Shown: positions 1-9,380, counted from the stretch's first letter. The stretch: DNA of 62,876 nucleotides from 1-14-0-10-37-14 sp037130845 (GCA_037130845.1 JBAXSE010000008.1:1-62876); one strand, 5' to 3'. Translations and numbers: made by a program. The notes: generated by a model from the sequence alone, not told the origin.

Positions 1-150
1 TGTAATATCCCGCCATGAAGGCGGGATTATACGGTCTGCCATTGCCTAGGGTACTTGGAACCTTGCACGTTGGTGTAATATCCCGCCATGAAGGCGGGAT
101 TATACGGTCTGCCATTCCAAGGGTACTTGGAACCTTGGCAGCTTGCGTAT
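1..150. repeat. Two tandem copies of a 73-bp repeat with palindromes
   Basis: A 43-bp segment at 1-43 recurs exactly at 74-116, and the segments that follow each copy are also similar to each other, so the true unit is about 73 bp. Each unit carries two hairpin-forming palindromes: one with the core CCCGCC..GGCGGG, and one built around a TGCCA..TGGCA pair. A closely related block lies in opposite orientation at 43981-44105. Function unknown; it looks like a dispersed intergenic repeat family. Confidence 0.85.
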
Positions 151-151
151 A

Positions 152-174
152 AAAAAGCGCCCATAATGAGCGCC
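152..174 (-). terminator. Rho-independent terminator of the EEP-family gene
   Basis: On the minus strand a 6-bp stem (GCGCTC with GGGCGC, one G-T pair) and 5-nt loop are followed by six T, just past the stop at 179. Confidence 0.7.
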
Positions 175-178
175 TTGA

Positions 179-1027
179 TTAAAATGCGATAACCACAAAA
201 ACCGGCAAATGGTCACTGACAGCCTTCATAGCCTTCAAGTCATTAAACCGAGCAAAGTAATTCAAGATACCGCTGGTTCTGACCGTCATGCCGCGGACAA
301 AAATATTGTCATAGGCCTTAGAAAAATAGCTGCCGTCTGCCTTAATCTTGTTACCCAGCGAAGTCTTACCTTCAATCTGATGCCGGCACTTAAATGGCTT
401 CTCCCATGTAGGAGCCAGCTTATCCGCCCCCAAGTTAAAGTCACCAGCCAACACCAAGCGCTGTTCAGTAAACACATTAGCCATACCGGCCACCATATTC
501 GCCTCTTTTTCCGGACCCTTGGCTGTCGGCGCCAAGTGAAAAGTATACCAAGCAAACTCCAAGCCGTTAACCGTAAAAATCATTCTACCCGGCTCTCGGA
601 TCATATAGTTTGCCAATGGACTAACTAATGATATCTGCCGCTGCTTGACCTGCAGACGGCTAGTCTTCCATAAATACGCATAGCGCTCTTTGCCGGAACC
701 CTCCAGCGTACTGGGACTGACGCTGTAATCCCATTTGGCTCCCAAACGATTCAAAGCATCAGCCAATTTAGCCACTGCTTGCGCTCCGGCCGGTCCGGTG
801 CTCACTTCTTGCAAAACCACCAAATCGGCAAACCGCATCAATTGAGCCATAGCATCAATCGTCTGCGGCGTCTTTGAGGCGCCGAAATTGCAAGCGTTCC
901 AAGACACTAACAACCGCTCATTAGCAGCTAATTTCAAATCTAAACTCTGGACATATTGCGCCTGTACCGACAAAAACAAACTGGCAGCCGCTAGCCACCA
1001 AACGAAGAAAAACTTTGTGATTTTCAA
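179..1027 (-). CDS. Exported endonuclease/exonuclease/phosphatase-fold protein
   Basis: The fold is that of DNase I-like phosphodiesterases, which cleave phosphodiester bonds in nucleic acids or lipid and sugar phosphates; the substrate cannot be told. Family motifs are visible in order: SWNACNF, LQEV (metal-binding Glu), TFHLAP, LAGDFN and a C-terminal SDHLPVF with the catalytic Asp-His pair. I chose a TTG start at 1027 because AGGAG lies 6 nt upstream and translation then begins with MKITKFFF, a hydrophobic stretch and VQA, a good signal peptide. An ATG 33 nt upstream lacks a comparable ribosome site. About 282 residues. It is a single gene with its own terminator, divergent from the nucleotidyltransferase at 1184. 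Confidence 0.8.
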   Translation of the reverse strand: MKITKFFFVWWLAAASLFLSVQAQYVQSLDLKLAANERLLVSWNACNFGASKTPQTIDAMAQLMRFADLVVLQEVSTGPAGAQAVAKLADALNRLGAKWDYSVSPSTLEGSGKERYAYLWKTSRLQVKQRQISLVSPLANYMIREPGRMIFTVNGLEFAWYTFHLAPTAKGPEKEANMVAGMANVFTEQRLVLAGDFNLGADKLAPTWEKPFKCRHQIEGKTSLGNKIKADGSYFSKAYDNIFVRGMTVRTSGILNYFARFNDLKAMKAVSDHLPVFVVIAF

Positions 1028-1104
1028 TAGATACTCCTGTATAAATGAACTAAACATCAATCATGCTAACACATCAAGCATATTTGGCAACTAGGCGAAA
1101 ACTC

Positions 1105-1133
1105 TTGACAAGCATCTATTTTTAGGCTAATTT
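1105..1133 (+). promoter_or_regulatory. Sigma-70-like promoter for the gene at 1184
   Basis: TTGACA at 1105-1110 and TAATTT at 1128-1133 are separated by 17 nt, about 50 nt upstream of the start codon. Confidence 0.6.
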
Positions 1134-1183
1134 AAGGCATAAATCTAACAATTGATCTTTTTACAACAAGCAAGAGGAAGAAA

Positions 1184-1699
1184 ATGAAAATAATCGGAGC
1201 CTATCTAGGCAGGTTCAACCCCATCCATACCGCCCACGAACAAGTGATCGGCGACATGATCAAAGAATTCGGGGTCAAAAACAGCCTCGTCCTCATTGGC
1301 TCGGCCAATGCGCCCATTTCTCTGCGGCACTTCTTTTCTTATGAAGAACGCAGAAGTTTTATCAAGACCATATTCCCGGAATTAAAAGTCGTCAGTTTGC
1401 CTGATTTCGGCAACGACCAAGAGTGGCTGCTGGCGCTCGATGACATTATCCGCCTGAGCGGCGCCACCCAAACTATCTTTTTCGGCGGCTGCAAGGAAGA
1501 CGTCTCGACCCTGATTGACGGCGGCAAAGAATGCCGCATTTTCAACCGTTTCGACGGCACTACGCCCAAAATTTCGGCCACCGAAATCCGCGACTGCCTC
1601 ATCTACGGCCGTTCGTTGGATGGCCTGGTCAATCCCCAGATTGCCGACACCATCCAAAAGCTCTTTGCCCAAAAATGGGAAAGGTTCAAGAAGATTTAA
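1184..1699 (+). CDS. Cytidylyltransferase-like nucleotidyltransferase (NMN adenylyltransferase type)
   Basis: 171 residues. The protein opens with MKIIGAYLGRFNPIHTAHEQ, the nucleotide-binding signature of the HxGH nucleotidyltransferase superfamily, here HTAH. Near residue 131 it has ISATEIRD, equivalent to the ISSTxIR motif that contacts the triphosphate. Such enzymes join a nucleoside triphosphate to a phosphorylated partner, for example nicotinamide mononucleotide in NAD synthesis or salvage. The size and both motifs fit the NadM/NadR-type adenylyltransferases, but phosphopantetheine or glycerol-phosphate enzymes share them, so the substrate is open. AGAGGAAG lies before the ATG, with a promoter upstream and a terminator downstream: a single-gene transcript. 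Confidence 0.75.
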   Translation: MKIIGAYLGRFNPIHTAHEQVIGDMIKEFGVKNSLVLIGSANAPISLRHFFSYEERRSFIKTIFPELKVVSLPDFGNDQEWLLALDDIIRLSGATQTIFFGGCKEDVSTLIDGGKECRIFNRFDGTTPKISATEIRDCLIYGRSLDGLVNPQIADTIQKLFAQKWERFKKI

Positions 1700-1706
1700 A
1701 AAGCAA

Positions 1707-1736
1707 AAACTATGCCCGTTGGCATAGTTTTTTATT
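1707..1736 (+). terminator. Rho-independent terminator
   Basis: A 10-bp stem (1707-1716 with 1721-1730), 4-nt loop and T-rich tail follow the nucleotidyltransferase gene. Confidence 0.85.
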
Positions 1737-1741
1737 TTAGA

Positions 1742-3232
1742 TTAATTGTCTTCCGGGCCGGCTCCTGTATAGGGATTAATTACCTGGCCACGCGCGTTGT
1801 AATACCTCATGCCGGCCACCTCGCCCTTTTTATCAAACAGATAGACTGTCCTGGCAATGCCTTCGCCGATTTCTTTCGGTTTACCGTTCACATTATAAGT
1901 ACTCATTTCGGTTTTGCGCCCTTGCGCGTCATACTTATAGCGATAGATGGCCACGCCTTCGTTATCAATCGCTAGTTTTTTGTCCTCGCTATAATAGCTT
2001 TCCTGGATTACATCGCCCTGGGCATTATTTTTGTAACGCACAATCGCATAATAATGCGTACCCTTTACCAACTTCATGTCAGCTCCGTAATAACTGGTTT
2101 CGCTGCGATAGCCTCGCGCATCGTATTTATAACGATAGATTGCCACACCTTCATTATCAACTGATAATTTTTTGTCAACGTCATAACTACTCTCCTCCAA
2201 TAGCTTGCCTTGCTGGTTATATTGATATTTTTTGACTGCCTTATCGCTTGGCCCGACTGTCAGCTTTAGATTGGCATCAAAAAAGCTGATACTGCTTAAA
2301 TACCCCCAACGGTCATAGGCATAAACAATCCTGGCGACACCATTGTTGTCAGCTTTCAGCTTATTATCAGTCCCAAAATAACTCATCTCAGTCGTTGAAC
2401 TAGCCGTATTATAGGTAAATCGAATTCCTGACAAACCCTGTTCATTAGCAATTAACGATCCGAAGGCGCTATGGATAGACCTTTCAATCTCACGATTGTA
2501 ACTGTCAAACTTATGGCGGATTATCGATGCTCCTTCGTCCGTCTGAACCAATTTCCCATCAACCCCATAAAGGCTAACTTCAATTTGATTCCCCCTATCA
2601 TCATTTTTGATGCGGTAGCTGGCAGCGTGCTCAAAATTGGTATGTGGCTTGCCTTCTACGTCAAAATAGGAAATGTTTATCTTGTAATTATGCTGGTCAT
2701 ATTCCGCCCTAGTGATAGCTATGCCATCAGCATCGGGCTTGAGATTACCGTCCGCGCCATAAGAGCTGGATTCCACCACATTGCCCTGTTTATCATACAC
2801 ATTACGGATGACAGCGGCATCGTTACCGTCGTCATAAGGCTTTAGATCTGATTTAAAGTATTCCTCTCTAATTACCAGGCCTGCTTTATTATAATAATAT
2901 CGGGTAATAGCATAACCGTTAGCATCCAACTTCCCGTCAGCGCCATAGGCGTTTATTTCAATCTTCTGGCCTTGTTTATTATACTTGTAACGCACCACCA
3001 AAGACGAATCAATATCATCGGGCGACAGTTTGCCGTCGCTATCATAATGCCTTTGCTCAATCAGCTTATTCTGCTTGTCATATTTATAGGTAGTATAACC
3101 GCTCAAATCACCGCAATCACAATAATCGCGCTGCTCAATCTTGTTGCCCTGCGTATCGTATTTATAGGTGCTTAAAGCCAAGCAAGACGACACGGTAAAA
3201 AATACCCCTATTAATAGCAATAAAACCGTCAA
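1742..3232 (-). CDS. Exported YD/Rhs-like repeat protein
   Basis: 496 residues. After a hydrophobic N-terminus ending in SSC (a possible lipobox) the protein is built of about a dozen repeats of roughly 35 residues with the pattern YKYDxxGxxIExxxYxxxGKL. These resemble the YD repeats of Rhs and wall-associated proteins, which form beta-rich shells or filaments. No C-terminal toxin domain is visible; the last repeat runs nearly to the end. The start is TTG at 3232, the only plausible in-frame start before the hydrophobic segment. It is the last gene of a four-gene minus-strand run and begins 16 nt after the preceding stop. Function unknown; probably cell surface. Confidence 0.65.
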   Translation of the reverse strand: MTVLLLLIGVFFTVSSCLALSTYKYDTQGNKIEQRDYCDCGDLSGYTTYKYDKQNKLIEQRHYDSDGKLSPDDIDSSLVVRYKYNKQGQKIEINAYGADGKLDANGYAITRYYYNKAGLVIREEYFKSDLKPYDDGNDAAVIRNVYDKQGNVVESSSYGADGNLKPDADGIAITRAEYDQHNYKINISYFDVEGKPHTNFEHAASYRIKNDDRGNQIEVSLYGVDGKLVQTDEGASIIRHKFDSYNREIERSIHSAFGSLIANEQGLSGIRFTYNTASSTTEMSYFGTDNKLKADNNGVARIVYAYDRWGYLSSISFFDANLKLTVGPSDKAVKKYQYNQQGKLLEESSYDVDKKLSVDNEGVAIYRYKYDARGYRSETSYYGADMKLVKGTHYYAIVRYKNNAQGDVIQESYYSEDKKLAIDNEGVAIYRYKYDAQGRKTEMSTYNVNGKPKEIGEGIARTVYLFDKKGEVAGMRYYNARGQVINPYTGAGPEDN

Positions 3233-3248
3233 AACACTTTTTCTTATA

Positions 3249-4457
3249 TTATTTCAAATTAATTACGATGCGTTTGAGTTGGCCGTCAACCAGATTGACA
3301 ATGGCAATCTGTTTGGAATCCGGAGTAAACCCGACATCAGAAAAATCAAACGTCTTTCTTTCCGAGCCATCATTCATCACCAAATAATAACTATCGCCTA
3401 TTTTGCCTGGGTAAAAATACTTCTTGGAATCAGGGCTGAATCTCATCATGCCAATCCCGTCAAAGGATTTCAGTTCCTTGTTGTTCAAAACGATAAAACT
3501 ACTATCACCTCGGGTTGCGCTATAGGCAAACTGTTTGGAGTCGTCGCTAAAAATCAGATTGAAGACCGAATCATATGAGGCCAGCTCCTTGCCATTCAAA
3601 ACCACAAAAGACTTCTCGCCTTTCCGGGCGATATAGGCAAATTTCTTGGAATCAGGGCTGAAGGTTATTTCGCCAACATCGTCATATTTGGTCAATTCTT
3701 TGTTATTCAGCACCATGAACTGCTGTTTATTTTTCTCCGCTTCATAAACAAATTGTTTGGAATTCGGACTGAAGGCAAAATTATCAATACCTTCATAGCG
3801 CGCTTTCTGCTCTTTGCCATTAATTACCATGAACCACTGGTTATTGATAGTACGAACATTATAGGCATACTGCTTGGAATCGGGACTGAAGACAAAATCG
3901 TAGATATACCGGTATTTAGTCAAAGCTTTGCCATCCAGGACGATAAAATGATTTCCATCATTGCTGGCACGATAGGCAAATCTTTTGGAATTAGGGCTGA
4001 ATACCGTTGTAGCTATATCATATTTCATCAATTGCGCCTTGCCGTTGCGTACTAGGTATTGTTTGCCGTCTTTATTGCTGGCCACATAAACAAACTGTTT
4101 GGAATCCGGGCTAAAAACGATGCTAAAGCCGTCCACCGAGTCGTATTTCGGCTGTTCTTTGCCGTTCAGGACTATATATTCCTTGTCATTATTAATGACA
4201 AAATAGGCAAACTGTTTGGAGTCAAGGCTGTAAAAAAAGGCGAACTTGACTACATCATATTTGGTTTGCTCTTGGCCGTTGGTATTCATATAGGCGGCAC
4301 CGAATTTCTGTCCGCCTTTATTAATCACGCAATTGAAATACGACGCATCATAGCTCAGACTGCAAGCCCTAACCTCCTCCGGCGTATAAGTCGCGGCACG
4401 GCTCAAGGTAGGGACAACTAACAACGCCAACAACGCAAGGAAAAAGATTTTTTTCAT
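3249..4457 (-). CDS. Exported TolB/WD40-like beta-propeller protein
   Basis: 402 residues. It has a clear signal peptide (MKKIFFLALLALL.. ending SRA) and then about eight repeats with the pattern FSPDSKQFAYxxxxxxxxFxVLNGKExxKYDxV. FSPDSK is the signature of PD40/TolB-type propeller blades, so a single beta-propeller is expected, acting outside the cytoplasmic membrane. No enzymatic motif was seen. The blades are very alike, which suggests expansion by internal duplication. Third gene of the 7883-to-1742 run. Confidence 0.75.
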   Translation of the reverse strand: MKKIFFLALLALLVVPTLSRAATYTPEEVRACSLSYDASYFNCVINKGGQKFGAAYMNTNGQEQTKYDVVKFAFFYSLDSKQFAYFVINNDKEYIVLNGKEQPKYDSVDGFSIVFSPDSKQFVYVASNKDGKQYLVRNGKAQLMKYDIATTVFSPNSKRFAYRASNDGNHFIVLDGKALTKYRYIYDFVFSPDSKQYAYNVRTINNQWFMVINGKEQKARYEGIDNFAFSPNSKQFVYEAEKNKQQFMVLNNKELTKYDDVGEITFSPDSKKFAYIARKGEKSFVVLNGKELASYDSVFNLIFSDDSKQFAYSATRGDSSFIVLNNKELKSFDGIGMMRFSPDSKKYFYPGKIGDSYYLVMNDGSERKTFDFSDVGFTPDSKQIAIVNLVDGQLKRIVINLK

Positions 4458-4481
4458 ACCTTAATAATATTATCAAATATT

Positions 4482-5936
4482 TCAATTCCCCCTAGGCACG
4501 ACAAAGGTCTTGGGATCCGCGCCTTCCACAATCTCAGTCTTGATTTCACAGCTCACTCCCCAATCGGCCGTATCCCAGCGGTAAACATTATTCTTATCTT
4601 TAGCATAAACCGTCGTAGACCAATCGGTAACTGAAGATATTACTTCGAAGGTCTTGGCGTCTGCGCCTTTGATCTGGGAGCAGGAATGATAAACCAACTT
4701 ATCATCCTTGACTATCGATTTAAAATTATCTTTTGTGCCCTCCCAATTATACTTATAAGTATACAATATCTTGAAAGTCTTTGGATTAAACGATGTTTTG
4801 AGGCCTAGTGCAAAGACGCTATGCTTATCTTTGGCATAATTACCGTCTAATGCCACAAAAGTTTTGATATCCGCACCTGTCATCTTGGTAAAATTATAAT
4901 AACCGCAGCTATCATAATCCTCCGCTTCCCAGAGTCCATAATAAGCAAAGCTTTTGTCTGTAGCGTAAAGTTTATTTAAATTACGATTACCCGCAGGCAA
5001 CTTGAATGTAGCCGGATCGGCGCCTTTGACTATCTTGTATTTAAAGCAAGGGTCAAAACTATAGCCGACGGAATAATAATAAATCGATAGACTATTACGA
5101 AAAAACTCTTCATCAATTACCGCAAAACCTTTCGGGCTGACCCCGCTCAACTTATCGCCAAAGTGAAAAACAGAATAAGCATCCTTACTAAAGCCGTCTT
5201 TTACTACCTGAAAAGTCTTAGTGTCAGCTTGTTTAATCTTGTGACCATAATAATAAACCGCCTTGCCGTCTTTGGCATAGTCATCTTTCAAGACAGTAAA
5301 GCTTTTTGGCGCAGCGCCAGTAATTTTGTAAAAAGTATAGGTAGGCGCCGCATCAGGACCGCCGCCATCCGAAGCTATATAATATACATTATTTTTATCC
5401 TTGGCATAATATTCGGCGATTAATTGGAAAGTTCCGGGGTCTGCTTTAGCAACTTTTTGGCTGCCGAAAAACACGGTTTGCTTATCTTTCCCCCACCAAT
5501 TATCTATTGCCTTAAAAGTCTTAGCATCAGCTCCGTTTATCTTGCCGCCGCATTCCAAATCGAACGACGAACAATAAACATTATTCTTATCCTTAGCATA
5601 GGTTTCATTTAGGGCTACAAAAGTTTTCGGGTCAGCCAACTCAAGTTTGGTTTGCACATAGCTAGTCTCTGACCTCATGCCGCCTCCGCGATAGATATCA
5701 AGAAAGAAAACAGACTTGGCATCAATGGCATAATGGCTATTGAGCGCCTTGAAAGTTTGAGGATCAGCACCTTCTACAATCTTATCATGCCAATACACAA
5801 ACCCATCGGTAACCAAAAACTTACTATTATCGGCCTCATCGTCCCAATAAATAAATTCTGCCCGCGCCCGGCCAAAGAATAACAAACTTAACACCGCCGC
5901 TACAATGATTGCCAACCCTATTTTTTTTAAACGCAT
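4482..5936 (-). CDS. Exported DKNYY-type repeat protein
   Basis: 484 residues. A signal peptide (MRLKKIGLAIIVAAV.. to ARA) is followed by some twelve repeats combining GADPKTFxxL with YAKDKNNVYY. This matches the DKNYY repeat family of predicted secreted bacterial proteins, whose function is unknown. Several repeats contain Cys, which could form disulfides outside the cell. It lies 15 nt downstream of the 643-residue gene and 24 nt upstream of the propeller gene, consistent with an operon. Confidence 0.75.
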   Translation of the reverse strand: MRLKKIGLAIIVAAVLSLLFFGRARAEFIYWDDEADNSKFLVTDGFVYWHDKIVEGADPQTFKALNSHYAIDAKSVFFLDIYRGGGMRSETSYVQTKLELADPKTFVALNETYAKDKNNVYCSSFDLECGGKINGADAKTFKAIDNWWGKDKQTVFFGSQKVAKADPGTFQLIAEYYAKDKNNVYYIASDGGGPDAAPTYTFYKITGAAPKSFTVLKDDYAKDGKAVYYYGHKIKQADTKTFQVVKDGFSKDAYSVFHFGDKLSGVSPKGFAVIDEEFFRNSLSIYYYSVGYSFDPCFKYKIVKGADPATFKLPAGNRNLNKLYATDKSFAYYGLWEAEDYDSCGYYNFTKMTGADIKTFVALDGNYAKDKHSVFALGLKTSFNPKTFKILYTYKYNWEGTKDNFKSIVKDDKLVYHSCSQIKGADAKTFEVISSVTDWSTTVYAKDKNNVYRWDTADWGVSCEIKTEIVEGADPKTFVVPRGN

Positions 5937-5951
5937 AAATTATAAGATTAT

Positions 5952-7883
5952 CTATTTTATCTCCTTGGCCAGATAGCCGTCTTTGAGCAAATAGTCATTG
6001 AGCTGGGCGTAAGAAAAATATAACTCGCCATTGGGTTGATTATCGCCAGTGCCAAAATCAAAATAAAAAGTAATGCCGTTTTCTTCCAAACGATAATTAT
6101 TCAGACTTTGATCGGTAAAAGTGACATCATAACCTTCGTTTGGCTTCCTGTCCTTTACCGGCAGGCCTATCATATATTGCCTGATATTGCTCTGCAGCTG
6201 CGCATCGCACAACTTAGCCAGCAGCGGCATCTTTTTGGGGTCGATAATCCGATTAATATTTATCGGTTTACCTGTCAGCAAATCACGCGTATATGAGTTG
6301 CGATAACCATAAAACCCTTTGCTATCATTGCCTTTAAAATATATAGTCACATCCAAAACATTATTCTTGTCATAGGTCACAAGATAATTTGAGGCCATGA
6401 CACCAAGATTGGTTTCATTGTATTTACTGATATCCTGGCTGCTGTCCGTAACGACAATAAATGACAAAGAGAAGTCCAACTCCTTGAAAGCTGCAAAACC
6501 GACATTTTTAATCTTGGGCCAGGTGCTTTTATATGCGCGGCCCAGCAGTATATCACTCGATTGCACATGTTCGCTTTCTGTCACGTTTTTTATTTCCGGC
6601 ACAACAACATTAGGCAAATCATCAAACTCTTTCTTGGGGTCAAGGAACATGGAAGTGGTATCCAAGGTGCCTATGTCATCGCCAAAGCCACCATCTTGGC
6701 TATTGTCGACGGTCCTAAAGATACTGGCATCTTTCACACCCTTGGCATTCTGCTTAGCGCTGTTTTTATCGAAATACCAGCTATAAATAGTTCTCTTTCC
6801 GGCAGCATTATCAAAATCATAAACGCCCTTGATCAATACGCCGTTGTCATAATAGTAATTGATCGTCACCATCGCTTCGCCGTCTTCATCCCCCGCCACA
6901 ACCAGCTTGACTATCTTGTTCTTACTGTCCTTATATCTTTCAATCATGGCAAAAGAAGAATCGTAGTCATTAAACTTCCTTTCGATTTTTAATCCATTTT
7001 CATTTATCTTTTCGTCGATGCCTTGGACGATCTTGTCGATAGCCGAAATCCGGTTCATCGCCACTACCGGCTTACCGGCGAAGCCCTTGCGCCAATCATT
7101 GATGGCCGCCGGAGGCTTGGCATAATCTTTGGCCACATTGGTAAAATACAAGACTCGCTCTCCGTCGACTACTGCCGCCCAGACCTTGTTCTTGGGCCCG
7201 ACCACGATGATCGCTTCCATAAAACTAGCCACGCCCGGCACAAAACCGGTCAGGATCTTGTTCTTAGTTTTCTGATTCTGGGTCAATGATAAAGCGCCCA
7301 TATTTTCCACAAACCGTTGCAGATAACCAGACAATATCAATTTGGTAATCGCCTGCTTTTCGGCCGCGGTGATTTTGATATCATTATCCGCGTTCGCCCA
7401 AGTAATAATATCGTCAAAAGTAGTTTCTTTAATCTTGCCATTACGTACATAGCGGCCGACAATCGTCGCGCCGACGCCGCAATAATAACCCCCCTCGCCG
7501 CTCTCGGATGATTCGGTAATCGTAATAATATCCTTATCCTTTACTAGCTTCATCATATAAGTCGGATCCAAAACGTTATTCAGATCACCATTATCGCTGT
7601 ATGGCTGACTGATAGCTACGTCACCAACAATAGTCGCCTTTTCAAAGTTCATTTCTTCACCATTACTAACATTACATACATGCCCGCCTTCAACGCTATC
7701 AAGATAATATGACAAACTCTTGTCAGTCGCATCCTTGATGGTAAGTTTGGCAAAATACCCGCTTATTGACCCCTCCCTAACCCATTCCCCATTCCAAGAA
7801 TCAGCCGTAGTGGCCGCCAAAGCAAACTTCGCGCCAAACACCAGCGCCACGCAGACCGCAAACATCGATAAGAATAATTTCAT
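5952..7883 (-). CDS. Exported protein with RsiV/DUF3298-like C-terminus
   Basis: 643 residues. The signal peptide ends at ALAA. Residues 25-130 start with WNGEWVREG and look like a small beta-barrel domain of the kind often read as lipocalin-like. The last ~80 residues contain a pattern (FTDQSLNNYRLEENGITFYF, then GELYFSYAQLNDYL) reminiscent of the DUF3298/RsiV fold. The middle has no family I recognise. It is the first gene of the four-gene run. Given the exported neighbours I infer a cell-envelope role, but there is no direct functional clue. Confidence 0.6.
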   Translation of the reverse strand: MKLFLSMFAVCVALVFGAKFALAATTADSWNGEWVREGSISGYFAKLTIKDATDKSLSYYLDSVEGGHVCNVSNGEEMNFEKATIVGDVAISQPYSDNGDLNNVLDPTYMMKLVKDKDIITITESSESGEGGYYCGVGATIVGRYVRNGKIKETTFDDIITWANADNDIKITAAEKQAITKLILSGYLQRFVENMGALSLTQNQKTKNKILTGFVPGVASFMEAIIVVGPKNKVWAAVVDGERVLYFTNVAKDYAKPPAAINDWRKGFAGKPVVAMNRISAIDKIVQGIDEKINENGLKIERKFNDYDSSFAMIERYKDSKNKIVKLVVAGDEDGEAMVTINYYYDNGVLIKGVYDFDNAAGKRTIYSWYFDKNSAKQNAKGVKDASIFRTVDNSQDGGFGDDIGTLDTTSMFLDPKKEFDDLPNVVVPEIKNVTESEHVQSSDILLGRAYKSTWPKIKNVGFAAFKELDFSLSFIVVTDSSQDISKYNETNLGVMASNYLVTYDKNNVLDVTIYFKGNDSKGFYGYRNSYTRDLLTGKPININRIIDPKKMPLLAKLCDAQLQSNIRQYMIGLPVKDRKPNEGYDVTFTDQSLNNYRLEENGITFYFDFGTGDNQPNGELYFSYAQLNDYLLKDGYLAKEIK

Positions 7884-8073
7884 ATTAATAATATAATAAA
7901 TAATATACTCAAAAATTACAGAATAATACTTCTGTAGCTATTAGCTATTATTTCCTCTATTATACAACAAAATATCAAATCCAGAAACTCACCTATTTTA
8001 CCCCACCGTAATCAACACGGTTTAATTGACCCCCCAAGCTAATCAAACTATAATGAATATCTATTAGCTACCC

Positions 8074-8119
8074 GCTATCGGCTAACAACTATCTGCTATC
8101 TGCTATCGGCTAACAACTA
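8074..8119. repeat. Short direct repeat upstream of the TerC-type gene
   Basis: An 18-bp segment at 8074-8091 recurs exactly at 8102-8119 (period 28), in a region full of CTAT/GCTA motifs between 7884 and 8127. It reaches almost to the start codon at 8128. No ribosome site is obvious there, so the repeat may sit in the leader. Otherwise the 244-bp gap shows only AT-rich sequence. Confidence 0.7.
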
Positions 8120-8127
8120 ACGGCTAT

Positions 8128-9048
8128 ATGTCCCCTCAATCCTACCTCTTCATCCTCTTTTCAGTCATTATTACTGGTTTTCTCATCCTAGACCTCGGCT
8201 TTTTCAACAAAAAAAGCCACCGTGTCGGCTTCAAGGAAGCCCTGTGGCAATCATTATTCTGGATCGGCATCTCCTGCGTCTTCGCCGCGCTAATTTATCT
8301 CTTCATGAGCCCGAGCTTGGCAGCCGAGTTTTTGAGCGCCTATGTCACCGAAAAGATGCTGTCCGTGGACAACCTGTTCGTCATCATGCTTATCTTCAGC
8401 TATTTCAAGCTGGAAGAAATCTATCATCATCGCGCTTTATATTGGGGTATTTTAGGCGCTGTCATTTTTCGCGGCATATTTATCACCGCCGGCGCCTTTA
8501 TTATCCACCAATTCTTTTGGGTGCTCTATATCTTCGGCGCGTTGCTTATCTATACGGGTATAAAACTTTTGAACGGCCAAAAAGAAGAACACGTCGATTA
8601 CAATAACAACAAAGTGGTTCGCCTGGCGCGCCGCTACCTACCCTTTACCGCCAATCATCACAACGGCAAATTCCTCTTCAAGGAAAACGGCAAAACCTAT
8701 TTTACCTCGCTTTTTATGATTGTCTTGCTGGTAGAAGTAACTGACATTATCTTTGCCGTCGATTCTATCCCAGCCGTCTTTTCCATCTCCCAAAACATAT
8801 TTATCGCCTTTACATCAAACATTTTTGCCATCATGGGCCTGCGGGCGCTCTTCTTCCTGATCGAAAACATCCTGCACCGCTTCCATCATCTGCAAAAAGG
8901 CCTGGCCTTTGTGCTTTTTTTCATCGGTCTCAAGATGCTTTCCGGCATCTTTGGATTGCATATTTCATCCATCACTTCTTTTGCCGTCATCATCTTGGCT
9001 CTAGCCGCCTCCATGATACTATCAGTTATGTTCCCTAAAACATTATAA
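8128..9048 (+). CDS. TerC-family integral membrane protein
   Basis: 306 residues with about eight or nine hydrophobic segments. The signature region LSVDNLFVIMLIFSYF (near residue 88) and EVTDIIFAVDSIPAVF (near 205) are the two Asp-containing membrane motifs of the TerC/Alx family. These proteins are linked to manganese or other metal-ion export and to tellurium resistance in other bacteria. The length is normal for the Alx branch. Monocistronic, with a terminator at 9078. Which metal it handles cannot be seen. Confidence 0.9.
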   Translation: MSPQSYLFILFSVIITGFLILDLGFFNKKSHRVGFKEALWQSLFWIGISCVFAALIYLFMSPSLAAEFLSAYVTEKMLSVDNLFVIMLIFSYFKLEEIYHHRALYWGILGAVIFRGIFITAGAFIIHQFFWVLYIFGALLIYTGIKLLNGQKEEHVDYNNNKVVRLARRYLPFTANHHNGKFLFKENGKTYFTSLFMIVLLVEVTDIIFAVDSIPAVFSISQNIFIAFTSNIFAIMGLRALFFLIENILHRFHHLQKGLAFVLFFIGLKMLSGIFGLHISSITSFAVIILALAASMILSVMFPKTL

Positions 9049-9077
9049 ATTAATCATGGCAATTTATCACGAATTTA

Positions 9078-9110
9078 AAAACAGCCCGTTTTGGACTGTT
9101 TTGTTTTTTT
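9078..9110 (+). terminator. Rho-independent terminator after the TerC-type gene
   Basis: A 7-bp stem AAAACAG/CTGTTTT (9078-9084 with 9096-9102) is followed by a run of T. Confidence 0.75.
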
Positions 9111-9124
9111 CAAAAAGATGAACG

Positions 9125-9340
9125 CTAGCCTTCATCATCATACTCTGCTTCTTCTCGATAATTAAAGCTATAAAAGACTCTGTTAAAATCATCTGTAAAA
9201 AAGGATTTTTTCCAACCTATTTTTTGCTTGTTGGCAGCTCCTTTTCGATACGACTTACTAAAACGAAATATCAAATAATAAATCAGCACTATTAATATTG
9301 CCACAATACCGATTATATACATACCTGATTCCGCAAACAT
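9125..9340 (-). CDS. Small single-pass membrane protein
   Basis: 71 residues: a short N-terminus, one transmembrane helix at about residues 7-27 (YIIGIVAILIVLIYYLIF), then a basic and finally acidic cytoplasmic tail ending EEAEYDDEG. No family recognised. It follows the 112-residue gene on the same strand, so the two may be cotranscribed. Confidence 0.5.
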   Translation of the reverse strand: MFAESGMYIIGIVAILIVLIYYLIFRFSKSYRKGAANKQKIGWKKSFFTDDFNRVFYSFNYREEAEYDDEG

Positions 9341-9380
9341 AAATACGCCTTTCCGCCATTAGTTAAAGAACTTCGACTAC

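Noticed and set aside
1..150. Possible CRISPR array (43-bp repeat, ~30-bp spacer)
   Set aside because: Only two units, and the 'spacers' are similar to each other and part of a 73-bp tandem repeat that recurs at 43981; no cas genes nearby.
2471..2845. Several 60-240-residue ORFs opposite the large repeat-protein genes
   Set aside because: They are antisense shadows with no coherent domains; the minus-strand genes have signal peptides and recognisable repeats.
1742..3232. Rhs-type polymorphic toxin
   Set aside because: YD-like repeats are present, but there is no variable C-terminal toxin, no PxxxxDPxG core boundary and no immunity gene.
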